Assembly (NCBI GenBank): GCA_002633085.1
Contig: NSIV01000001.1
Span: forward strand, 682,001-746,000
Length of the DNA stretch: 64,000 nucleotides
Source of the DNA: Curvibacter sp. PD_MW3
Lineage (GTDB): Bacteria > Pseudomonadota > Gammaproteobacteria > Burkholderiales > Burkholderiaceae_C
Reading direction: 5' to 3'
Every line of letters begins with the position of its first letter. Positions within the stretch are counted from its first letter, which is position 1. The position numbers and the translations under genes were made by a program. The notes under the pieces were generated by a model. That model made no database searches. It was given only the letters and a program-made list of their open reading frames with translations, and had not been told where the DNA came from. Shown one piece after another: positions 58,686 to 64,000 of the stretch.

Positions 58686-59748
58686 GGAGTACCTCGACTT
58701 GGGTTGCGTTCTCGCGGATGAATTGCACGGCGGCATCGACACGTGCGGTTGGTGATGTGGCGTAAACGGAGGTGACGAGTTCCGGCGGCACCGAGCCGAT
58801 TGGCAAATCGGCCAGCCGCACCACCAGCAAACCCATTGCGCGGTCACCGATGTATTCGATCTTGCCGTGCAGGATATCGACCGAGACGCCAAAACGGATG
58901 GCCGCGGCGGAGAGCACCGAGTCCTCGGCCTTGTCGCCCAGGAACAGCACCTTCAAGACCGTGCCCGGGATGTTGTCGACCAAGTGCTCCGGAATGTCCA
59001 GGTTGAGCGTGTGGGCGACCAGCTGGCGCGTGAAATCGGCTTGTGGCGTGGCAAAGATGTCGAACGCCGAACCCTCCTCGATCACCTTGCCGCCGTCCAT
59101 GACGGCAACGCGCCCGCAGATCTTCTTGATGACATTCATTTCGTGCGAGATCAGCACGATGGTGATGCCCAGACGCTCATTGATCTCTTTCAGCAGTTCC
59201 AGAATGGCGGCGGAGGTTTCCAGATCCAGCGCCGAGGTCGGCTCGTCGCACAGCAGCACGGCCGGCCGGTTGGCCACGGCACGCGCGATGCCCACGCGCT
59301 GCTTCTGGCCGCCGGAGAGCTGCGAGGGATAGGCCAGGGCCTTGTCCTCCAGCCCCACCAGTTTCAGGATCTCCGGCACGCGCTGCTGGATTTCCGCCTC
59401 ACTCTTGCCAGCCACGCGCAAGGCAAAGGCGGCGTTGTCGAACACCGTGCGGTTATGCATCAGGTTGAAGTGCTGGAAGATCATGCCGATCTTGTGGCGC
59501 TCCAGTCGCAGTGCGCTGCCGGTCAGGTCGGTGATGTCCTCGCCATCCACCAGCACCCGGCCCGCGCTCGGACGCTCCAACAAATTGATGGTACGCAGCA
59601 GCGTGCTTTTGCCAGCGCCGCTGGTGCCGACAATGCCGAACACTTCGCCGCGACGGATGTGCAGCGACACCCGGTCGACCGCCTTGAACCGCGTCGCCTG
59701 TTTGCCACGCAGTTCAAATTCAACGGAAATATTTTCTAGCTTGATCAT
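58675..59748 (-). CDS. metN: Methionine ABC transporter ATP-binding protein MetN
   Basis: A 357-residue ATPase. Walker A GTSGAGKSTLLR, signature LSGGQKQRVGIARA, Walker B VLLCDEPTSALD. A C-terminal NIL (ACT-like) domain (about 275-350) senses methionine and gives feedback inhibition in homologues. The start at MIKLENISVEFE is used; nine upstream codons are probably leader. A hairpin terminator lies between metQ and this gene. Confidence 0.94.
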   Translation of the reverse strand: MIKLENISVEFELRGKQATRFKAVDRVSLHIRRGEVFGIVGTSGAGKSTLLRTINLLERPSAGRVLVDGEDITDLTGSALRLERHKIGMIFQHFNLMHNRTVFDNAAFALRVAGKSEAEIQQRVPEILKLVGLEDKALAYPSQLSGGQKQRVGIARAVANRPAVLLCDEPTSALDLETSAAILELLKEINERLGITIVLISHEMNVIKKICGRVAVMDGGKVIEEGSAFDIFATPQADFTRQLVAHTLNLDIPEHLVDNIPGTVLKVLFLGDKAEDSVLSAAAIRFGVSVDILHGKIEYIGDRAMGLLVVRLADLPIGSVPPELVTSVYATSPTARVDAAVQFIRENATQVEVLHAH

Positions 59749-59776
59749 CTTGCCTGGGTCATCGGTAGAAAGCAAA

Positions 59777-59803
59777 ACGGACCGGGCTTCAGGCTCGGTC
59801 CGT
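59777..59803 (-). terminator. Hairpin terminator between metQ and metN
   Basis: ACGGACCG and CGGTCCGT pair perfectly with a partly paired GC-rich centre; on the minus strand TTTTGCTTTC follows. It lies after metQ and before metN, so partial termination would yield more binding protein than transporter. Confidence 0.75.
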
Positions 59804-59822
59804 CAGACTCAACCTGTGTGGT

Positions 59823-60692
59823 TTATTTCTTGGCGGCCTTGGCAGGCGCGCCTGCCTTGGCGGCTTTGGCAGCCAGCCATTCCGGCTTCTGGAAGTCCTT
59901 GAAGATGTGCTTGGGGTCATCGACCGTGGCCAGGAACTCCGGCGATTCGATCACTTGCTTGATGTCTTGCACGAAAGGCTTGTCCAGATCGGCGGTTTTC
60001 ACGGCCACAAGGTTCTTGATGTTCTCGTCCAGCTGCTCCAGCTTGATGGCATTCGACAGGCTCAGACCGGCGGCAATGGCGAAGTTGCCGTTGACGACCG
60101 AGGCCGTGGCGCTGTCCAACGTGCGCGGCAGCTGGGCGGCCTCCAGCGGCTTGAACACCAGGCCGCGCGGGTTCTGTTCGATATCCTTCTCCGAGGCCTT
60201 CACCGGATCAATGTCCTTCTTGAAGGTCAGCAGACCTTCCTTGGCCAGGAAGCGCAAGGCGCGCGCCAGGTTGGTCGGGTCATTGGCCAGGGTGATGACG
60301 TCACCCTTCTTCAACTGGTCCAGCGACTTGATCTTGTTCGAGTAGATACCCAGACCGGCCGTCGGCACATTGATCACCGGCGACAGTTTGAGCCCCTTGT
60401 CGGCGGAAAATTTTTCCAGATACAGACGGTGCTGGAACAGGTTGGCATCAATGCTGTTGTTGGCCAACGCCAGATTGGGTTGCACGTAGTCGCTGAACTC
60501 CTTGAGCACCACCTTGTAGCCCTTTTTTTCCAGGCCGGGCTGGATGGCAGTCTTGATCAGGTCGCCATACGGGCCGGGCGCAACGCCAAACACAATGGTC
60601 TTCGGCGTGATCTGGGCTGAGGCCGCGCCGACGCCCAGAGCCAGGACGGCCAGCACACGGGTGGCGGTGGTAAGAAGAGATTTGAAACGCAT
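59823..60692 (-). CDS. metQ: Methionine-binding protein MetQ (NlpA family)
   Basis: A 289-residue periplasmic binding protein. A signal peptide (cleavage after ASA near residue 26) precedes IVFGVAPGPYGDLIKTAI, DANLFQHRLYLEKF and NDPTNLARALRFL. Most NlpA/MetQ proteins are lipoproteins; no lipobox Cys is visible, so this one should be soluble. The last 20 residues are Ala/Lys-rich. The start is at MRFKSLLTT; seven codons upstream are weaker. Confidence 0.93.
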   Translation of the reverse strand: MRFKSLLTTATRVLAVLALGVGAASAQITPKTIVFGVAPGPYGDLIKTAIQPGLEKKGYKVVLKEFSDYVQPNLALANNSIDANLFQHRLYLEKFSADKGLKLSPVINVPTAGLGIYSNKIKSLDQLKKGDVITLANDPTNLARALRFLAKEGLLTFKKDIDPVKASEKDIEQNPRGLVFKPLEAAQLPRTLDSATASVVNGNFAIAAGLSLSNAIKLEQLDENIKNLVAVKTADLDKPFVQDIKQVIESPEFLATVDDPKHIFKDFQKPEWLAAKAAKAGAPAKAAKK

Positions 60693-60781
60693 GACGGGTT
60701 TTCTCCAGTGCACAAATTAAGGCTTGATGGTAGGGCGCGGCGTGCTGAAGACCAACTACTGAATCGCTATTTGCTTATGCC

Positions 60782-62137
60782 TCAGCCCCACACACCGCTA
60801 CGCCGGTCTTCGACCCGTTTGGCCTTGTGCGTGGCGCGCGGCAAGGTATCGGGCGCCAGGATGCGCACGTTGGCGGCCACGCCCGTGATCGATTTCAGAT
60901 GGCCGTTGAAACGGGCGGCCAGTTCCGCATCGCTGCCGGTGTAGCTGGCGGCGCGCTCGACTTCGACCGTGAGCACATCCAGGTGGTTGACGCGCTCGAC
61001 GATCAGCCGGTACTCGCCGCCCAGATCGTGATCCTTGCGTGCAATCGCTTCCACGTCGCTGGGAAAGAGATTGACGCCCTTGATGATGAGCATGTCGTCC
61101 AGCCGCCCATGGACACCCTGCAGGCGTATCGAGGTGCGCCCGCAACGGCAGGGCTCGGAGGTGAACGAAACGATGTCGCCGGTACGGAAGCGGATCATCG
61201 GCCGTGCCGTCTTCTTCAGCGTGGTCAACACCATTTCACCGCGCTCGCCCTCGGGCACCGGCTCACCGGTGTTCGGGCCCAGGACCTCCACCAGAATGTG
61301 GTCTTCGGCCCAGTGCAGGCCGTTTTTCTCCTCGCACATGCCGGCACAGGAGCCGAAGATGTCGGACAGGCCGTAGTAGTCGTACACCTCGGCGCCCCAA
61401 AGCGCCTCAATGCGCTGACGGGTTTCCGGGATAGAGCCGCCGGGCTCGCCCGCGACAAAAATGCGCTTGATGCTGAGATCCTTCTTCGGGTCGATGCCCT
61501 GCTTGAGCGCGGTTTCACCCAGGTACCAAGCATAAGACGGCGTGGTCCACATGGCCGTGGCCTGGAACTGGCTGATGATGGAGAGCAGGCGTTCGGACGG
61601 CACCGTGCCAGCGTGGATCGACAACGCCCCCAGCTTCTGCGCCCCCAGCACGCACGGCCCGCCCACGAACAGGGAGAAATTCAGGGAGTGGCAGTAACGG
61701 TCTTCCGGACGCAGGCCGGAGGACCAGAACTGGCGCGCCTCGTAGTCCATCCAATCTTCGAAATCCTGCGCTGTGAACGGCGACGCCGTGGGCACACCGG
61801 TGGAGCCGCTCGACGCCGAGATGTACACGATGTCGCGCTCCGGCACCGCCACCAGATCCCCCCAGGGCAAGGCCGCCAATTGCCGCTCGCGCAGGGTCTG
61901 CTTGTTGATGAAGGGAAAGCGCCGGATGTCATCCAGACTCTTGAGCTGATCAGGGTGAACACCCGCTGCATCGAAACTGGCGCGGTAATAAGGCGAGTTC
62001 TGATAGGCATGCGCCAGATGTTCTTGCAGCAGACGCAGCTTCAATGCATCCCATTCGGCGCGGGATTGGGTTTCGAGCGGCTCGTCCCAGTAGGTCTGAT
62101 CGCTGGGGGGAGAAGGAAGATGCTGGACGTATGACAT
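60782..62137 (-). CDS. Phenylacetate-CoA ligase-type AMP-forming enzyme (PaaK-like)
   Basis: A 451-residue adenylating enzyme. Motifs: ISASSGSTGVPT (AMP/phosphate loop, about 101-112), YDYYGLSDIFGS, RFRTGDIVSF and GRLDDMLIIKGVNLFPSD. The organisation is PaaK/COG1541 type; no phenylacetate genes (paaA-E, paaG) are nearby, so an aryl-acid substrate other than phenylacetate is possible. A perfect inverted repeat lies about 95 bp upstream. Start at MSYVQHLP; a longer open frame lacks similarity. Confidence 0.88.
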   Translation of the reverse strand: MSYVQHLPSPPSDQTYWDEPLETQSRAEWDALKLRLLQEHLAHAYQNSPYYRASFDAAGVHPDQLKSLDDIRRFPFINKQTLRERQLAALPWGDLVAVPERDIVYISASSGSTGVPTASPFTAQDFEDWMDYEARQFWSSGLRPEDRYCHSLNFSLFVGGPCVLGAQKLGALSIHAGTVPSERLLSIISQFQATAMWTTPSYAWYLGETALKQGIDPKKDLSIKRIFVAGEPGGSIPETRQRIEALWGAEVYDYYGLSDIFGSCAGMCEEKNGLHWAEDHILVEVLGPNTGEPVPEGERGEMVLTTLKKTARPMIRFRTGDIVSFTSEPCRCGRTSIRLQGVHGRLDDMLIIKGVNLFPSDVEAIARKDHDLGGEYRLIVERVNHLDVLTVEVERAASYTGSDAELAARFNGHLKSITGVAANVRILAPDTLPRATHKAKRVEDRRSGVWG

Positions 62138-62231
62138 GGCGATGCGCGCGATTCCGGTGGTGGGAGCAACGGCTTGAACGTGGGCCGTTGAAAGAAAGAC
62201 AGGCAGTCTATCGAGTCGGACTCGCATCGCA

Positions 62232-62250
62232 AAAGAACAAATCGTTCTTT
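62232..62250. promoter_or_regulatory. Inverted repeat upstream of the CoA-ligase gene
   Basis: AAAGAAC and GTTCTTT pair perfectly around AAATC. AT-rich and 95-113 bp before the start codon, it fits an operator for a small-molecule-responsive repressor. Confidence 0.45.
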
Positions 62251-62265
62251 GCTTATTCCAGCCGT

Positions 62266-62289
62266 AAAAAAGCCCGCTCGAAGCGGGCT
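62266..62289 (-). terminator. Intrinsic terminator of the desaturase gene
   Basis: AGCCCGC-TCGAA-GCGGGCT, with five A on the plus strand at its left that become a T-run on the minus strand. It follows the desaturase stop (62316) and precedes the CoA-ligase leader. Confidence 0.88.
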
Positions 62290-62315
62290 TTTCAGATGCA
62301 GGGACAGCGCGGCTA

Positions 62316-63530
62316 TCAGGCGCGTGCCGCGCGCAGCTTGCGCGAAAACTCCTGCAGCGCGGCAATGCCGCTTTCCTCGGCATGATGACACCAGGCCTGC
62401 AGATTGACCAACAACTGCTCACGCGTGAGCGAGGTGTTGAGCCAGAGCTGGCGCAGTTCTTCGCGCATGGTCACCATCTTGTCGAGCACCGGCGAAGCGG
62501 CGCGGGCCTTGGCCAACTCGGGCATGAGGGCCGCGGGTACCTTGTCGGCGTCGCGGTGCAGCCAACGGTTGGCGGCCTTGATGGCAGCGCTGTCGGCGCT
62601 GCGGGCCTTCAGGGCGGTCACTTCCTGCTGGAAGGCGCGCTGCATGCCATGGGCGTAACCAGCCATGATTTCGTAGCGGTTGGCGATCAGGGCTTCGAGC
62701 GTCTTCTCGTCTGCCACCGGCTTGATGTCGCCGAAAGCAAGTTTCGGCGGCGTCTTCTTGACCTTGGCCAGGCCGACCTTTTGCATCAGGCTGATGTAGA
62801 CCCAACCGATGTCGAACTCATAGGGCTTGACCGAGAACTTGGCCGAGGTCGGGTAGGTGTGGTGGTTGTTGTGCAGTTCTTCACCGCCAATGATGATGCC
62901 CCAGGGCGTCAGATTGGTGCTGGCGTCCGGCGCTTCGAAGTTGCGGTAACCCCAGTAGTGGCCCACGCCATTGACGACGCCCGCAGCCCAGAACGGAATC
63001 CACGCCATCTGGACAGCCCACACGGCCAGGCCGGCAGCACCGAACAGGGTCAGGTCGAGGATCATCATCAAGCCGACGCCCTGCCACGAATAACGGGTGT
63101 AGAGGTTCTTCTCGATCCAGTCGTTCGGCGTGCCATGGCCATAACGGTCCATGGTTTCCTTGTTCTTGGCTTCGGCGCGATAAAGCTCGGCACCTTCCAG
63201 GAACACCTTCTTGATGCCATACACATGCGGGCTGTGCGGGTCTTCGGCCTGCTCGCACTTGGCGTGGTGCTTGCGGTGGATGGAGGCCCACTCCTTGGTC
63301 ACCTGGCCGGTGGTCATCCAGAGCCAGAAGCGGAAGAAGTGCGATGCAATCGGGTGCAGGTCCAGCGCGCGGTGCGCCTGGTTGCGGTGCAGGAAGATGG
63401 TGACGCTGGCAATGGTCACGTGCGTCATGGCCAAGGTGAACAGAACGATCTGCCACCAAGCGAAATCCAACAGGCCATGGGCGAGCCACTCAATGGCCGC
63501 ATTCAGCACAGCCCAGTCAGGTAACAACAT
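62316..63530 (-). CDS. Delta-9-type acyl-lipid/acyl-CoA desaturase
   Basis: A 404-residue membrane di-iron desaturase introducing a double bond into fatty acyl chains. Histidine boxes are HRNQAH (HX4H, about 48-53), HRKHH (about 85-89) and HNNHH (about 222-226). Four membrane segments surround them. The C-terminal 130 residues form an extra, Ala/Lys-rich helical domain not needed by minimal desaturases. An imperfect palindrome is centred about 45 bp upstream of the start codon. Confidence 0.92.
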   Translation of the reverse strand: MLLPDWAVLNAAIEWLAHGLLDFAWWQIVLFTLAMTHVTIASVTIFLHRNQAHRALDLHPIASHFFRFWLWMTTGQVTKEWASIHRKHHAKCEQAEDPHSPHVYGIKKVFLEGAELYRAEAKNKETMDRYGHGTPNDWIEKNLYTRYSWQGVGLMMILDLTLFGAAGLAVWAVQMAWIPFWAAGVVNGVGHYWGYRNFEAPDASTNLTPWGIIIGGEELHNNHHTYPTSAKFSVKPYEFDIGWVYISLMQKVGLAKVKKTPPKLAFGDIKPVADEKTLEALIANRYEIMAGYAHGMQRAFQQEVTALKARSADSAAIKAANRWLHRDADKVPAALMPELAKARAASPVLDKMVTMREELRQLWLNTSLTREQLLVNLQAWCHHAEESGIAALQEFSRKLRAARA

Positions 63531-63564
63531 AGTCAGAGACTCTCAACGAAATGAATAGTAATAA

Positions 63565-63584
63565 GGGCAAGCGATTGCTTACCC
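63565..63584. promoter_or_regulatory. Inverted repeat upstream of the desaturase gene
   Basis: GGGCAAGC-GATT-GCTTACCC, seven of eight positions paired, about 35-55 bp before the start codon. Position and symmetry fit an operator for a fatty-acid regulator of the DesT/FabR type; no such regulator gene is in the window. Confidence 0.5.
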
Positions 63585-63670
63585 CCGTAGGCATGAATTT
63601 TAAAGGTTTCGCCCCGTTTTGACCATCCCTGGGCAGTTGCAGGTGAAAAACCTTAATTCAAGTCAGATGA

Positions 63671-64000
63671 TCACTTCTTTTGCCAAATTGCGGCAAAAAA
63701 GCCGTCCGTTTGATGCTTATGCGGCCACAGGCGCAGGTATTTCTGGCCGCTGTCGCCGCCACTGCACAGGCTGGCTGCATCGGCCACCTTCAGCTGGGCC
63801 AGCACCTCCCCGGCCTCCAGCGGCATGAACTCACTGTTGGCGGCCGAGAAGGCCTCGGCAATGGCCTCGTTTTCCTGCGGCAACACGCTGCAGGTCGCAT
63901 AGACCAGCCGGCCGCCGGACTTCAGCAAGCGCGCTGCGCTTTGCAGAATGGCTGCCTGCTTGACGGTCATCTCCTGCACCGCCTGCATGTTCTGGCGCCA
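63671..64000 (-). CDS. RsmB/NOP2-type RNA (cytosine-5) methyltransferase, C-terminal part
   Basis: At least 109 residues; the gene continues beyond the right edge, so the true start is outside. The visible part has RLVYATCSVLPQENEAIAEAF, in which the Cys of TCSVLPQEN is the catalytic nucleophile (motif VI), and a C-terminal YLRLWPHKHQTDGFFAAIWQKK, the end typical of RsmB-like enzymes. It methylates cytosine in rRNA or tRNA; the exact paralogue cannot be decided from this fragment. Confidence 0.88.
   Translation of the reverse strand, partial: WRQNMQAVQEMTVKQAAILQSAARLLKSGGRLVYATCSVLPQENEAIAEAFSAANSEFMPLEAGEVLAQLKVADAASLCSGGDSGQKYLRLWPHKHQTDGFFAAIWQKK

Overview
The window is a high-GC, gene-dense chromosomal segment of a betaproteobacterium, order Burkholderiales, most likely family Comamonadaceae (Rhodoferax / Polaromonas / Acidovorax-like). 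This rests on recognisable protein types: Bug/TctC solute-binding protein, LldD, AscD-type reductase, QueE with a Burkholderia-style cluster insert, and the argH / LytS-AlgR / hemCD neighbourhood. Short AT-rich palindromic elements in the intergenic regions support it. I see no phage, insertion sequence, CRISPR array or rRNA. One tRNA gene, tRNA-Leu(CAA), is present. No stretch above 300 bases lacks a gene; the longest gaps (about 290, 270 and 260 bases) are the rpmB leader, the rubrerythrin/VOC divergent region and a tandem array of tRNA 3'-end copies.

Layout. 1-8140: hemD (cut by the left edge) and hemC, divergent ppc, a small AT-richer orphan gene, queE-queD, a Fur-box-controlled pair (unknown 109-aa protein and a DUF2325 protein), and terC. 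8170-13178: an algZ/algR-like two-component pair divergent from argH, then a bacteriohemerythrin and lldD. 13201-21770: secreted molybdopterin-fold protein and sensor kinase, dinB, a small membrane protein behind a palindrome-embedded promoter, DUF1569, a dienoyl-CoA isomerase-like crotonase, yaaA-queF and the head-to-head truC, and a SPOR lipoprotein. 21845-24331: rubrerythrin / Fe-S (CCG) protein / DUF3501 operon. 24599-34046: an apparently catabolic region with VOC protein, FAD monooxygenase and DUF2783, then an AraC-type regulator facing a five-gene operon (BASS transporter, two dehydrogenases, a cytochrome c / Vgb-propeller protein, MFS exporter).

34182-46308: valS, galU, tusA, a FapA-type protein, a NUDIX hydrolase, cysM, tRNA-Leu with its repeat array, an SDR protein, an AscD-like flavin reductase, a Bug protein, DUF3147, VOC and HbpS/GlcG-like genes. 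46393-57179: livFGMH branched-chain transporter operon, rarA, a VIT1-type metal transporter and small membrane protein, RidA, lolA, ftsK, trxB. 57467-64000: rpmB-rpmG, metQ-metN-metI, a PaaK-like CoA ligase, an acyl desaturase, and an RsmB/NOP2-type RNA methyltransferase cut by the right edge.

How genes fit together: much is housekeeping (heme, queuosine, arginine, cysteine, translation, division). Iron and oxidative-stress themes recur (Fur box, rubrerythrin, hemerythrin, DUF2325, VIT1, HbpS). The accessory metabolism is concentrated in 24.6-34.0 kb. The most unusual signals are non-coding: (i) three tRNA-Leu-like CCA ends spaced 103-105 bp; (ii) perfect hairpins whose loop holds a stop codon at three genes; (iii) a dispersed 17-bp element of form GCTAY-N7-RTAGC, with copies also lying in frame within rarA and, less perfectly, lolA and dinB.
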